Origin: Micromonospora noduli
GTDB lineage: Bacteria; Actinomycetota; Actinomycetes; Mycobacteriales; Micromonosporaceae
DNA: 64,000 bases
Reading direction: 5' to 3'
Assembly (NCBI RefSeq): GCF_003264365.1
Contig: NZ_PYAK01000019.1
Location: 41,197-105,196 of the forward strand
Shown here: positions 17,760 to 26,601 of the stretch, one piece after another
Position numbering within the stretch: position 1 is the first letter of the stretch
Layout: the number at the start of each line of letters is the position of its first letter
Notes under the pieces: model-generated
Seen by the model: the letters and a program-made list of their open reading frames with translations, nothing else
Told to the model about the DNA's origin: nothing
The model's database searches: none
Made by a program: the position numbers and the translations under genes

Positions 17760-18164
17760 ATGCGCGGAAAGATCATGTTTCTTGGCGGGCTGGCTGCGGG
17801 ATTCGTCCTGGGCGCCCGTGCCGGCCGGGAGAAGTACGAAGAGCTCGTGGTCAAGGGCCGCAAGGTGCTCGACCACCCGACCGTCCAGGAGGCGGCCGGG
17901 GTCGCGCAGGCCCAGGCCAACAAGCTCTACAGCGAGGGCAAGGACAAGCTCGGCCAGACCAAACTGGCCGAGAAGCTGGGCAACGGCAACGGCAGCACCG
18001 GCAAGCAGGAGCTGACCGCAGCCGACGACGCGTTCGCCGGCACGCCCGCCACCGTGGGCGCCAAGGCGGGCACCAGCACGGTCGGCACGACCTCCGGGTC
18101 GCCGTCGTCCACGAACCCCCGCACCAAGCCGTCCGGCTCGGGCACGAACGCCAGCACGCTCTGA
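17760..18164 (+). CDS. YtxH-like general stress protein
   Basis: A 134-residue protein from ATG 17760, with AAGGAG 6 bases upstream. A glycine-rich hydrophobic N-terminus (IMFLGGLAAGFVLGARAGR) is followed by charged helix (EKYEELVVKGRKVLDHPTV) and a low-complexity Ser/Thr/Gly/Pro tail. This is the layout of YtxH-type membrane-linked stress proteins in actinomycetes. The 261 bp between the tRNA and this gene show only its ribosome site. Confidence 0.75.
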   Translation: MRGKIMFLGGLAAGFVLGARAGREKYEELVVKGRKVLDHPTVQEAAGVAQAQANKLYSEGKDKLGQTKLAEKLGNGNGSTGKQELTAADDAFAGTPATVGAKAGTSTVGTTSGSPSSTNPRTKPSGSGTNASTL

Positions 18165-18180
18165 CCAACCGCACGTCGAC

Positions 18181-18208
18181 GGGCCGGTCGCCGCAGGGCG
18201 ACCGGCCC
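18181..18208. terminator. Bidirectional terminator hairpin
   Basis: A perfect 12-bp stem (18181-18192 with 18197-18208) closes a 4-base loop. It lies 16 bp after the YtxH-like gene and 20 bp after the convergent sugar isomerase gene, so it can serve both. There is no U-tract, which is usual for high-GC actinomycete terminators. Confidence 0.8.
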
Positions 18209-18228
18209 GTGGTCTGTCCGACGTGCGG

Positions 18229-19236
18229 TCAGTCCTTGCTGCTGAACGCCGCGTCGAAGGCGGCGCTCGGTGCGTCGAAGGCGAGCCGGCGGACGAACTG
18301 CAACGCCTCCGGGGCGCCGACCAGCCGGTCCATTCCGGCGTCCTCCCACTCGATGGAGATCGGGCCGTTGTAGCCGATCGCGTTCAACGCGCGGAAGCAG
18401 TCCTCCCAGGGCACGTCGCCGTGGCCGGTGGAGACGAAGTCCCAACCGCGCCGCAGGTCGGCCCAGGGCAGGTGCGAGGCGAGCCGGCCACGCCGGCCAT
18501 CGCCGGTACGCACCTTCGCGTCCTTGCAGTCCACGTGGTAGATCCGGTCGGCGAAGTCGAAGATGAAGTTCACCGGGTCCAGCTCCTGCCAGACGAAGTG
18601 CGACGGGTCCCAGTTCAGACCGAACGCGGGCCGGTTGCCGATCGCCTCCAGCGTCCGCTTCGTCGTCCAGTAGTCGTACGCGATCTCACTGGGGTGCACC
18701 TCGTGCGCGAACCGCACTCCCACCTCGTCGAACACGTCGAGGATGGGGTTCCACCGGTCGGCGAAGTCCTGGTAGCCGCGCTCAATCATCGACGGCGGCA
18801 CCGGCGGGAACATCGCGAGGGTGTGCCAGATCGACGACCCGGTGAAGCCGACGACCGTCTTCACCCCGAGCTTCGCCGCCGCCCGCGCGGTGTCCTTGAT
18901 CTCCTCGGCGGCCCGCTGACGAACCCCCTCGGGCTCCCCGTCGCCCCAGATACGGCCGGGCAGGATGTCCTGGTGCCGCTCGTCGATCGGGTGGTCGCAG
19001 ACCGCCTGACCAACCAGGTGGTTGGAGATCGTGAAGACCTCAAGGTTGTGCTTCGCGAGGGTCTCCCGCTTGCGCTCGACGTACGAGTCGTTGGCGAGCG
19101 CCTTGTCGACCTCGAAGTGGTCGCCCCAGCAGGCGATCTCCAGACCGTCGTAGCCCCACTCGGAGGCGAGCCGGCAGACCTCCTCGAACGGAAGATCGGC
19201 CCACTGGCCGGTGAAGAGCGTGATGGGTCGCGCCAT
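18229..19236 (-). CDS. Sugar phosphate isomerase/epimerase (xylose isomerase-like TIM barrel)
   Basis: A 335-residue AP-endonuclease-2/xylose-isomerase-fold protein. The start ATG 19236 follows GGAGAAGG and opens with [20 protein letters not shown]. Likely metal ligands occur in [13 protein letters not shown] (Glu/His), [12 protein letters not shown] (Asp/His), HVDCKDAKV (His/Asp) and ISIEWEDAG (Glu). This long subtype is often encoded with Gfo/Idh/MocA dehydrogenases in catabolism of keto-sugars or inositol; such a dehydrogenase lies at 34395. A palindrome and a kinase remnant lie upstream. Confidence 0.87.
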   Translation of the reverse strand: MARPITLFTGQWADLPFEEVCRLASEWGYDGLEIACWGDHFEVDKALANDSYVERKRETLAKHNLEVFTISNHLVGQAVCDHPIDERHQDILPGRIWGDGEPEGVRQRAAEEIKDTARAAAKLGVKTVVGFTGSSIWHTLAMFPPVPPSMIERGYQDFADRWNPILDVFDEVGVRFAHEVHPSEIAYDYWTTKRTLEAIGNRPAFGLNWDPSHFVWQELDPVNFIFDFADRIYHVDCKDAKVRTGDGRRGRLASHLPWADLRRGWDFVSTGHGDVPWEDCFRALNAIGYNGPISIEWEDAGMDRLVGAPEALQFVRRLAFDAPSAAFDAAFSSKD

Positions 19237-19448
19237 TGTCCTTCTCCCCTGTTGTGATGGGGATTCCTTGTGCGGACCGGGGCGAGGGTGACCGGACGTG
19301 CGCGGCACCCGAGCGGTCACCGGTGGGTGCGGAACACACCTGAGCCCGGCGGGTTGCGCCTCCCACCGGGTCACCGGCCACCAGCACGGTCGCCGACCCC
19401 CACCTTATTTCCGCAGTGCCCCATCGGGGAAGCCCCGCGGTCGGCCGA

Positions 19449-19952
19449 TCATCCGATCATTTCCTCGGGCGCGGGCAGGACAGCTCGTACGGTGAAGCCG
19501 CCACCGGCGCGCGGGCCGGCCGAGAACGTGCCGCCGAGCCGCTCGGCGCGCCTGCGTACCCCGAGCAGACCCCGACCGGCGCCCTGGGTGCCGCCGCCGG
19601 ACGGAGCGGGACCGGTGCCCTCGTCGCGGACCTCGATGGTGATGCCCGCGGCGTCGTAGCGCAGGCGGACCCCGACCGGCGCGCCCGGCGCGTGCCGGCA
19701 CGCGTTGGTCAGCGCTTCCTCGATGATCCGGTACGCCACCACGTCGACCGGGCCGGGCAGCGGCCGGGGTTGCCCGGCCATGGTCCAGCGCACCGGTTGA
19801 CCGGCGGTGAAGCCCTCCACCAGCGCGTCGAGACGGTTCAGGCTGGGCGCCGGCTCGGACGGGTCGTCGGGCTCGTCGGCCCGGCCCAGCGCACCGAGCA
19901 GCTGATGGCCTCGCGCCAGCACCGTCCCACGCCACTGCGCGAACAACCCCAT
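19449..19952 (-). pseudogene. Remnant of a two-component sensor histidine kinase (HATPase part only)
   Basis: The frame from about 19952 to 19449 reads LGALGRADEPDDPSEPAPSL, then VVAYRIIEEALTNACRHAP (N box), VRDEGTGPAPSGGGTQ (G1 box) and GRGLLGVRRRAERLGG (G2 box). This is the catalytic ATPase half of a NarL-type (HisKA_3) kinase. The upstream part that should hold the membrane region and the phospho-accepting histidine is absent; the DNA before Met 19952 does not continue the family. No response regulator is next to it. I read it as a decayed gene end, although the fragment could still be translated. Confidence 0.7.
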
Positions 19953-20275
19953 GCAGGTCAAGGTACGGCAGCCAGCTGTGCGCCAACCCCCGGCGTCCCC
20001 CGCAACGCGCCCACCCGGTCGGCGCTCTCGACGGCACCGCGTCGACGGGCCGCGTGCCACGGGCGAGATCTGCGTCGGGGCACACACCGGTGCGAGCGCT
20101 ATACCTGTGAGTCATAACTATGACTCACAGGTATAGCGCTCGCGGGTGACACCTCCCGAGCCTCGCCGCTCCGCCAGAGCCGACGAACCCGGCCGGTCGG
20201 GGCACACCCGGCCCGGCATGGTCGGCCGCCGGAGCGGGAGGGGCCAACAGCGTCGACCCCTCCAGCCCTAGTCGG
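19953..20275. other. Gene-free region holding a long palindrome
   Basis: About 320 bases between the kinase remnant and the end of the ThuA gene. The central feature is the palindrome at 20092-20143. The rest has no convincing reading frame. Because all neighbours are on the minus strand, it is the 3' region of the ThuA-DUF1080 gene. Confidence 0.5.
20092..20143. repeat. Perfect 25-bp inverted repeat with 2-base loop
   Basis: The left arm 20092-20116 and right arm 20119-20143 are exact reverse complements, separated only by AC. The core contains GTGAGTCATA and its complement. It is richer in A and T than the surrounding DNA. Such a structure could extrude as a cruciform, end transcription from either side, or be a two-fold protein site. 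It lies 132 bp after the ThuA gene and 139 bp before the first Met of the kinase remnant. Confidence 0.9.
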
Positions 20276-22384
20276 TCAGGGCAGGGTCCACTTCTGGTTG
20301 GCCGCGTTGAGGCAGGTCCAGAGGTGCACGACGGTGCTGTCGGCGGAGTTGTTGCCGGAGACGTCCAGGCACTTGCCCGACGACGGGTTGCGCAGGGTGC
20401 CGTCGGACGCGGCCGCCCAGTTCTGCGCGCCGCTGCCGTTGCAGGTCCAGAGCTGGATCTTGGTGCCGTCGGCGGTGCCGCTGCCGGAGACGTCCAGGCA
20501 CTTGCCGAGCGCCTTGATCGTCGAGTTCGGCGTCACGGTCCAGGTCTGCGCCGTGCTGCTGTTGCAGGTGTAGATCTGGATCTGGGTGCCGTCGGCGGTG
20601 CCGGCGTTGCGCACGTCCAGGCACTTGCCGGCGAGACCCTTGATCGGGCCGACACCGGTGCCGCCCCCACTGCCCTTGACCAGGGTGAAGTCGTCCAGGT
20701 CGAAGAGCCCCGTGCCGCTACCGGTGAAGGTGAGGTAGAGGTTCTGGGTGCTGGACGGGACGTTGGACAGTGCCGTGGAGACGTTGGCGAAGGTCGTCCA
20801 ACTGCCGGTGTTGGGCACCGCGACAGTGCCGAGCACCGGGCCGGTGGCCGAACCGGTGCGCACCTGGATGGCGCCACCCGCGCCGCCGGAGACGACCCGG
20901 GCCGTGAACGAGGTGACCCCGGCCAGGTTGACCCCGTTGTACGCGGCCCAGTCACCCGGGTCGATGTAGCCGACGGTCTGCCCACCGTTGGCGCCCGCCT
21001 TGGTGAACGCGGAGACGCCGTTGGCCGAGCTGAACGCCTCGGCCTGGATCGTGCCGGTGGGCGGCGGCGTGGTGCCCAGCTCCTTGATCCGGATGTTGCG
21101 GAAGGAGGCGTCGTCCCCGGTGCCGTGGTTCTGAATGCCGATGTGACCGGCCAACGAGCGGACCGGGTTGGTGTTGGTGAAATCGTTGATCTTCACCCCG
21201 TTGAGGAAGATCTGTAGCCGCTCGCCCTCGACCAGCAGCTCGTACGTGTTCCACTCCCCCGCCGCGTTCAACGCCGCGTCGCGGGCGGCGATGTCGGCGG
21301 ACTTGTAGGTGTAGACCGCGCCGGTGGTGCGGTCGGCCGCGTCGGTGGCGTCGATCTGGATCTCGTACCCGTTGTCGACAGCCGACCACGGGTCACTCGA
21401 CGGTGGGAACCCGATGAAAATGCCGGAGTTGTCGTCACCGGCCAGCTTCCAGTCCATCTTCAGCGAGTAGTTGGTGAACTGCTTGGCGTTGTACCAGTAC
21501 AGCCCCATGCCGCCGACCGAGGTCAGAGTGGCGTCGGTGTTGGTGAAGCTGCCCGGGCCGGCCTGTGACCAGCCGGCCGTCGAGCCGTTGAACAGCGGGG
21601 TGTAGCCGGTCTCGGGCCGGCAGTCGGCCTTGCTCCGACCGGAGGCGTACCGGATGCCGCCGAGCAGGTGGTTGCGGAACCCCGCCTCCGCGTACGACGC
21701 CTGGGTGTGCCCCGCGCCGGTGTAGAAGGACCGGCCGCCGCTGTAGCTCTTGCACCAGCTCAGCGGGTGGTCGGCGCCCATCCCGCCGCCGGAGTACGAC
21801 GACTCGTCCAGGGTGGCCAGCACGTGGGCGCTCGACCGGGCGTTGGTGCGGTAGTTGTACCACTCGTCGGTGCGGGTCCAGGTCTGCGGCAGGTGAGCGG
21901 TGGCCGCGTGGCCCCGGTCCTCCACCTTCATGTTGGCCTGCTGGATGGCGGGGTGCGAGGCGAACCACGCGCCCACGAGGTTGCCGTAGAACGGCCAGTC
22001 GTACTCGGTGTCGGCTGCGGCGTGCACACCCACGTACCCGCGGCCGGAGCCGATGTACGACTCGAAGGCGGTCTGCTGGCTGGCGTTGAGCACGTCGCCG
22101 GTGGTGTTGAGGAAGACGACCGCCTCGTACTGGTTGAGGTTGCTCGTGGTGAACGCGGCGGCGTCCTCGGTCGCGGTGACCGTGAAGTTGTTCGCCGCGC
22201 CCAGGTCGCGGATGGTCTGGATGCCGACCGGGATCGCGTCGTGGCGGAAACCAGCGGTCTTGGAGAAGACCAGCACGTCGTACGGGGCGTCGGCGGCGCT
22301 GGCCGGGGTGGCCGGGGTGGTGCAGGCGATGACGGCGAGTGCGGCCATGGCCGCACCGAGGACGGGTCGCAGGCGTCTGCGCAT
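20276..22384 (-). CDS. Secreted ThuA-DUF1080-CBM-ricin protein
   Basis: A 702-residue exported protein. After the signal peptide (MRRRLRPVLGAAMAALAVIA, cut near PASAADA) comes a ThuA domain at about 35-250 (VLVFSKTAGFRHDAIPVG, YVGVHAAADTEYDWP). A DUF1080/3-keto-disaccharide hydrolase domain follows at about 260-440 (TPLFNGSTAGWSQAG, YEIQIDATDAADRTTG). A CBM6-like domain lies at about 445-570 (GQTVGYIDPGDWAAY). A ricin-type lectin at about 580-702 has QxW marks (AQTWTV, AQNWAA, NQKWTLP). It probably binds and cleaves a plant or cell-wall polysaccharide or keto-glycoside outside the cell. It follows the dehydrogenase gene by 75 bp. Confidence 0.9.
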   Translation of the reverse strand: MRRRLRPVLGAAMAALAVIACTTPATPASAADAPYDVLVFSKTAGFRHDAIPVGIQTIRDLGAANNFTVTATEDAAAFTTSNLNQYEAVVFLNTTGDVLNASQQTAFESYIGSGRGYVGVHAAADTEYDWPFYGNLVGAWFASHPAIQQANMKVEDRGHAATAHLPQTWTRTDEWYNYRTNARSSAHVLATLDESSYSGGGMGADHPLSWCKSYSGGRSFYTGAGHTQASYAEAGFRNHLLGGIRYASGRSKADCRPETGYTPLFNGSTAGWSQAGPGSFTNTDATLTSVGGMGLYWYNAKQFTNYSLKMDWKLAGDDNSGIFIGFPPSSDPWSAVDNGYEIQIDATDAADRTTGAVYTYKSADIAARDAALNAAGEWNTYELLVEGERLQIFLNGVKINDFTNTNPVRSLAGHIGIQNHGTGDDASFRNIRIKELGTTPPPTGTIQAEAFSSANGVSAFTKAGANGGQTVGYIDPGDWAAYNGVNLAGVTSFTARVVSGGAGGAIQVRTGSATGPVLGTVAVPNTGSWTTFANVSTALSNVPSSTQNLYLTFTGSGTGLFDLDDFTLVKGSGGGTGVGPIKGLAGKCLDVRNAGTADGTQIQIYTCNSSTAQTWTVTPNSTIKALGKCLDVSGSGTADGTKIQLWTCNGSGAQNWAAASDGTLRNPSSGKCLDVSGNNSADSTVVHLWTCLNAANQKWTLP

Positions 22385-22406
22385 ATCGCTCTCCTAATTG
22401 CGGTTA

Positions 22407-22452
22407 GGAGGGGCCCCTCGCATCACACTAGGCGTTGTCGAAGGGCCCCTCC
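22407..22452. terminator. Hairpin between the two secreted-enzyme genes
   Basis: A 10-bp stem, GGAGGGGCCC at 22407-22416 with GGGCCCCTCC at 22443-22452, spans a 26-base loop. It lies just after the stop of the dehydrogenase gene. The left arm itself contains the palindrome AGGGGCCCCT. It may reduce read-through into the ThuA gene; the TTAGGAG next to it is the reverse complement of the CTCCTAA before the ThuA start. Confidence 0.5.
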
Positions 22453-22459
22453 CGCCAGC

Positions 22460-25315
22460 TCAGGGCAGGGTCCACTTTTGGTTGGCGGCGGCGGTGCAGG
22501 TCCAGAGGTGGACCACCGTGCTGTCAGCGGAGCTGTTGCCGGAGACATCGAGGCACTTGCCCGACGACGTGTTGCGCAGCGTGCCGTCGGCCTGGGCCGC
22601 CCAGTTCTGCGCGGCGGTCCCGTTGCAGGTCCAGAGCTGGATCTTGGTGCCGTCGGCGGTGGCACCGCCCGACACGTCCAGGCACTTACCCAACGACTTG
22701 ATCGTGGAGTTGGGGGTGACCGCCCAGGTCTGCGCGGCACTGCCGTTGCAGGTGTAGATCTGGATCTGCGTGCCGTCGGCGGTGGCGGCGTTGCGCACGT
22801 CCAGGCACTTGCCGCCGAGGCCCTTGATCGCCCCGGCCCCACCGGCCGGGGGTGTCCCGGTGACGAGGGTGAAGGCGTCCAGGTCGTAGAGCGCCCCGGT
22901 GCCCGACCCGGCGAAGGTCAGGTAGAGCGTGGTCGTGCCGGTCGGCGGGTTGCTGATCGTCCCGGTGACAGTGGTGAAGGTTTCCCAGCCGCCGGTCACC
23001 GGGACCGTGGCCGAGCCGAGCACGGTGCCGGTGGCCGAGCCGGCCCGGACCTGGAGGGTGCCACCGGCGCCCGCCGAGGAGACCCGGGCGTTGAACGAGG
23101 TCACGTTGCCCAGCCGGTACGGCTGGAACGCGATCCAGTCGCCGTTGTTGATGTCGCCGACGGTCTTGCCACCCTCGGCCGGGGTCTTGCTGAACACGTT
23201 GATCCCCGACGAGGTGCCGTAGAACTCGGCCTGGCGGTGCCGCGGCGGCAGCGTGTGCTGGGTGTGCGTGGTCAGCCCACCGGCGTCGGTGTACTCGGCG
23301 TCGAAGATCGCGAAGATGTTCGCCGCGTCGTCGTGCTCACCGTCGACCGGGATGGTGATCGAGCCCGAGCAACCGGTCTTCGAGGTGATCTGGTGCCCGT
23401 GCTGGTCGTGCCCGAGCACGTAGGTCATCTTGACCTTCGTGCAGTCGATGGTGCCGTCCTCCGGGTCGGACACCGTGATGCTGTACGCGACCGTGTCCCC
23501 GAAGCCGAACAGCTGACCGTTGCCCGGGTTGTTGATCGTGACGGTGGGCGCGGTGTTGCCGACGCTGATCTGCACGCTGCTGCTGCCGGTGGCGCCCTGC
23601 GGGTCCCGCACCGTCAGCGTGGCGGTGTAGGTGCCGTTGGCGCTGTAGGTCTTCGTCGGGTTGGCGGCGGTCGAGGTGGTCCCGTCACCGAACGCCCACG
23701 CGTAGGTCAACGCGCCGCCCTCGGGGTCGGCCGAGCCGGCCGAGGAGAACGTCACAGCGAGCGGGGCCGCGCCAGAGGTGCGGTTGGCGCTGGCCTTCGC
23801 GGTGGGCGCCCGGTTGCCGCCGCCGACGTAGTCGAAGCGGTAGAGCGCCGAGTTGGCGTCACCGTTGAAGTAACCGGTGCCGTAGTCGAGCACGTAGTAC
23901 GCGCCGTCCGGGCCGAACGCCGAGTCCATCACCTGCTTGCCGACCCACGGGAAGGTGTCGATGGCCCCTCGGGAGCCGTCGGCGTTGACGTGGATCGGCT
24001 TGATCCAGCCTCGGCCGAACTCGGTGGCGAAGAACTGCCCGTCGAACGACTGCGGGAACTTGGTGGTGGAGGTCGACGAGGCGTTGTACCGGTAGACCGG
24101 GCCGCCCATCGGCGACTCGGAGCCGCCGCCGAACTCGGTCGGGGTGCCGGCGTCACCGGCGTACCGGATCCAGGCGGGCTGGGCCGGCGGCAGGGTGGTC
24201 AGGCCGGTGTTGCGGAACGAGTTGTTTGTCGGCCCGCCGGTGCAGTTGTACTTCGCGCCGCTGGCGCTGGTCGCGAAGTCGAACTCGTTGTACGTCTCGG
24301 TGCTGGTGTTGGTGCCGGTGCAGTACGGCCAGCCGTAGTTGCCCGGTGCCGCGACCCGGTTGAACTCCACCTGGCCGGACGGCCCGCGGGTGGAGCTGGT
24401 GGAGCCGGCGTCCGGCCCGTAGTCACCGACGTAGACCACCCCGGTGGCCTTGTCCACGCTGATCCGGAACGGGTTGCGGAACCCCATCGCGTAGATCTCC
24501 GGCCGGGTCCTGGCCGTGCCGGGGGCGAACAGGTTGCCCGACGGGATCGAGTACGTGCCGTTGGCGTTCACCTTGATCCGCAGGATCTTGCCGCGCAGGT
24601 CGTTGGTGTTGCCGGCGCTGCGCTGCGCGTCGTACGCGGGGTTGCGGTTGGTCCGCTCGTCCAGTGGTGAGTAGCCGGACGATTCGAACGGGTTGGTGTC
24701 GTCGCCGGTGGACAGGTAGAGGTTGCCGGCGGCGTCGAAGTCGATGTCCCCACCGACGTGGCAGCACACACCCCGGCTGGCCGGGACGTCGAGCACGTCG
24801 ACCTTGCTGGCCTGGTTGAGCGTGAAGTCCGAGTTGAGGGTGAACCGGGAGAGGCGGTTGACCCCGTCAAAGGCCGAGAAGTCGGTGCCGGTGGCCGGCG
24901 CGTCGCCGCCGGGGGTGGAGAGCGGCGGGGCGTAGTAGAGGTAGATGTAGCGGTTGCTGGCGAAGCCCGGGTCGACGCCGACGCCCTGCAACCCCTCCTC
25001 GTCGTGCGTGTAGACCGACAGGGTGCCGATCACGGAGGTGGTGCCGTTGGCGTCGGTGCGGCGCAGGGTGCCGTTGCGGGCGGTGTGCAGGACCGAGCGG
25101 TCCGGTAGCACCGCCAGCGACATCGGCTCACCCATGTCGGTCACGCCACGGGCCAGCTCGACCTGCTGGAAGTCGCTGGCGACGATCGTGTGTGCCTGGG
25201 CGGGTGCCGAGCCGGCGGCGAAGGTGACAGTGCCGGCGGCGACCGCCAGCAGCAGCGCGGATCCGGCGGAGAACCATCGTCGGGACCGTTGTCTGGGTGC
25301 GTCCTTCATGGACAT
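22460..25315 (-). CDS. Secreted PQQ-dependent sugar dehydrogenase with PKD, CBM and ricin domains
   Basis: A 951-residue exported protein. A signal peptide (FSAGSALLLAVAAGTVTFA, cut near SAPAQA) leads into a glucose/sorbosone dehydrogenase beta-propeller to about residue 490 (MSLAVLPDRSVLHTARNG, HDEEGLQGVGVDPGFASN, MGFRNPFRISVDKATG). A PKD domain follows (FSSAGSADPEGGALTYAWAF), then an Ig-like segment, a CBM6-like domain (KTVGDINNGDWIAF) and a ricin lectin from about 830. The propeller family oxidises aldoses with PQQ. Many actinomycetes join ThuA and this dehydrogenase in one chain; here they are two neighbouring genes. No PQQ synthesis genes are in the window. Confidence 0.9.
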   Translation of the reverse strand: MSMKDAPRQRSRRWFSAGSALLLAVAAGTVTFAAGSAPAQAHTIVASDFQQVELARGVTDMGEPMSLAVLPDRSVLHTARNGTLRRTDANGTTSVIGTLSVYTHDEEGLQGVGVDPGFASNRYIYLYYAPPLSTPGGDAPATGTDFSAFDGVNRLSRFTLNSDFTLNQASKVDVLDVPASRGVCCHVGGDIDFDAAGNLYLSTGDDTNPFESSGYSPLDERTNRNPAYDAQRSAGNTNDLRGKILRIKVNANGTYSIPSGNLFAPGTARTRPEIYAMGFRNPFRISVDKATGVVYVGDYGPDAGSTSSTRGPSGQVEFNRVAAPGNYGWPYCTGTNTSTETYNEFDFATSASGAKYNCTGGPTNNSFRNTGLTTLPPAQPAWIRYAGDAGTPTEFGGGSESPMGGPVYRYNASSTSTTKFPQSFDGQFFATEFGRGWIKPIHVNADGSRGAIDTFPWVGKQVMDSAFGPDGAYYVLDYGTGYFNGDANSALYRFDYVGGGNRAPTAKASANRTSGAAPLAVTFSSAGSADPEGGALTYAWAFGDGTTSTAANPTKTYSANGTYTATLTVRDPQGATGSSSVQISVGNTAPTVTINNPGNGQLFGFGDTVAYSITVSDPEDGTIDCTKVKMTYVLGHDQHGHQITSKTGCSGSITIPVDGEHDDAANIFAIFDAEYTDAGGLTTHTQHTLPPRHRQAEFYGTSSGINVFSKTPAEGGKTVGDINNGDWIAFQPYRLGNVTSFNARVSSAGAGGTLQVRAGSATGTVLGSATVPVTGGWETFTTVTGTISNPPTGTTTLYLTFAGSGTGALYDLDAFTLVTGTPPAGGAGAIKGLGGKCLDVRNAATADGTQIQIYTCNGSAAQTWAVTPNSTIKSLGKCLDVSGGATADGTKIQLWTCNGTAAQNWAAQADGTLRNTSSGKCLDVSGNSSADSTVVHLWTCTAAANQKWTLP

Positions 25316-25503
25316 CTGTGCTGTCCCTTCCTGACGTGTGACTGCCAGGCCGGGCGCGCGCCGTCGCGCCGGATGCCGTAGCGGTGGTGGGGGGTCGATG
25401 GGTTACCGCGCCGCCGGTTCACCTCGACGAAACATTGTCGTGTTGGTCACGACACTAAGTCGCACGTGTCGATGTGTCCATACCTTCCGGCGGTTCAGCA
25501 TCA

Positions 25504-25527
25504 ACTTTCGTCGATTTGATCGAAAGT
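25504..25527. promoter_or_regulatory. Inverted repeat, candidate operator or terminator
   Basis: ACTTTCG (25504-25510) and CGAAAGT (25521-25527) are perfect inverted arms around 10 AT-rich bases. It lies 6 bp after the polyprenyl synthase stop and about 190 bp before the dehydrogenase gene. The left part CAACTTTCGTC resembles CAACTTTTGTC in front of the ROK gene at 40834, so a shared sugar repressor is possible. It could equally act in termination of the operon upstream. Confidence 0.45.
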
Positions 25528-25533
25528 CGCCGG

Positions 25534-26601
25534 TCAGGCGCGTCGGTCGATCGCCTGCCCGGCCAGCGCAACCAGGGCCGCACGGGCCTCATCGGCCACC
25601 ATGGCGTTCTGCAGGGCGGAGAGCGCGGCCTCGGTCCGGACCCGGATCATCTGCTCGATCCGCTCCCGCGCGCCGGTCGCCTCGATGATGTCGCGCAGCT
25701 CCGCCGCGCCCTCGGCGTCCAACGCCGGGTTGCCGAACAGCTCCCGCAGCCGGATGGTCTGCGGCCGGTCGGCGGCGCTACGGGCCAGCGCCATCATGAC
25801 CGTGGGCTTGCCCTCACGCAGGTCGTCCAGGACCGACTTCCCGGTGACCGCCGGGTCACCGAACACGCCCAGGACGTCGTCGCGGAGCTGGAACGCGTCA
25901 CCCAGCGGGTCACCGAACTCGCCCAAGGCGGCGATCAGCTCCGGCCCCGCGCCGGCCAGTGCCGCACCGATCTGCAACGGCCGGGTGACCGTGTACCGGG
26001 CAGCCTTCATCCGGATCACGGTGAGCGCGCTGGCCACCGAGCCGTCACCCACACCCGAGACCAGGTCCAGGTACTCCCCCGCGATCACCTCGGTACGCAT
26101 CAGCGCGAACACGCCGTACCCCCGGTGCACCTGCTCGGTGCTCAGCCCGCACTCGTGGAACATCTGATCCGACCAGGCCGCGCAGAGGTCCCCGCAGAGC
26201 AGCGCGGTGTTGCGGCCGTACGCCTCGGGGTCGCCGCGCCACGACGAGCGGGCGTGCAGGTCGGCGAAGAGCCGGTGCACCGACGGCTCACCCCGGCGGC
26301 GGTCGCTGCCGTCCAGGATGTCGTCGTGGATCAGCGCGAACGCGTGGAACAGCTCCAGGGCCGCCGCGGCCACCACGATCGGGGTGCCGTCGGCCGCGCC
26401 CGCGCCGCGCCAGCCCCAGTAGCAGAAGAGCGGCCGTAACCGCTTGCCGCCGGCGAGCACGAACCGTTGGAGCGCGGTGAACACGCCCCGCGGCGCCCCG
26501 TCCGGCCAGTCCGGGCCCTGCCGGCTGAGAAACCCGGCCAGCTCCGCGTCGAAGCGCGCCCGCAGCTCGCTGGCGTCGGTGGGCACGACGGTGACCGTCA
26601 T
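25534..26601 (-). CDS. Polyprenyl diphosphate synthase
   Basis: A 355-residue trans-prenyltransferase. The first aspartate-rich motif is HDDILDGSDRRRG, the classic DDxxD that binds allylic diphosphate through magnesium. The second is FQLRDDVLGVFGDP (DDxxG form). GKRLRPLFCYWGW holds the lysine and arginine that bind isopentenyl diphosphate. It lengthens allylic diphosphates; chain length cannot be read reliably. It is the last gene of the ebo-like operon and overlaps the phosphatase gene by 4 bp (ATGA). Here it would naturally supply the prenyl donor for the UbiA-type enzyme six genes upstream. Confidence 0.92.
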   Translation of the reverse strand: MTVTVVPTDASELRARFDAELAGFLSRQGPDWPDGAPRGVFTALQRFVLAGGKRLRPLFCYWGWRGAGAADGTPIVVAAAALELFHAFALIHDDILDGSDRRRGEPSVHRLFADLHARSSWRGDPEAYGRNTALLCGDLCAAWSDQMFHECGLSTEQVHRGYGVFALMRTEVIAGEYLDLVSGVGDGSVASALTVIRMKAARYTVTRPLQIGAALAGAGPELIAALGEFGDPLGDAFQLRDDVLGVFGDPAVTGKSVLDDLREGKPTVMMALARSAADRPQTIRLRELFGNPALDAEGAAELRDIIEATGARERIEQMIRVRTEAALSALQNAMVADEARAALVALAGQAIDRRA

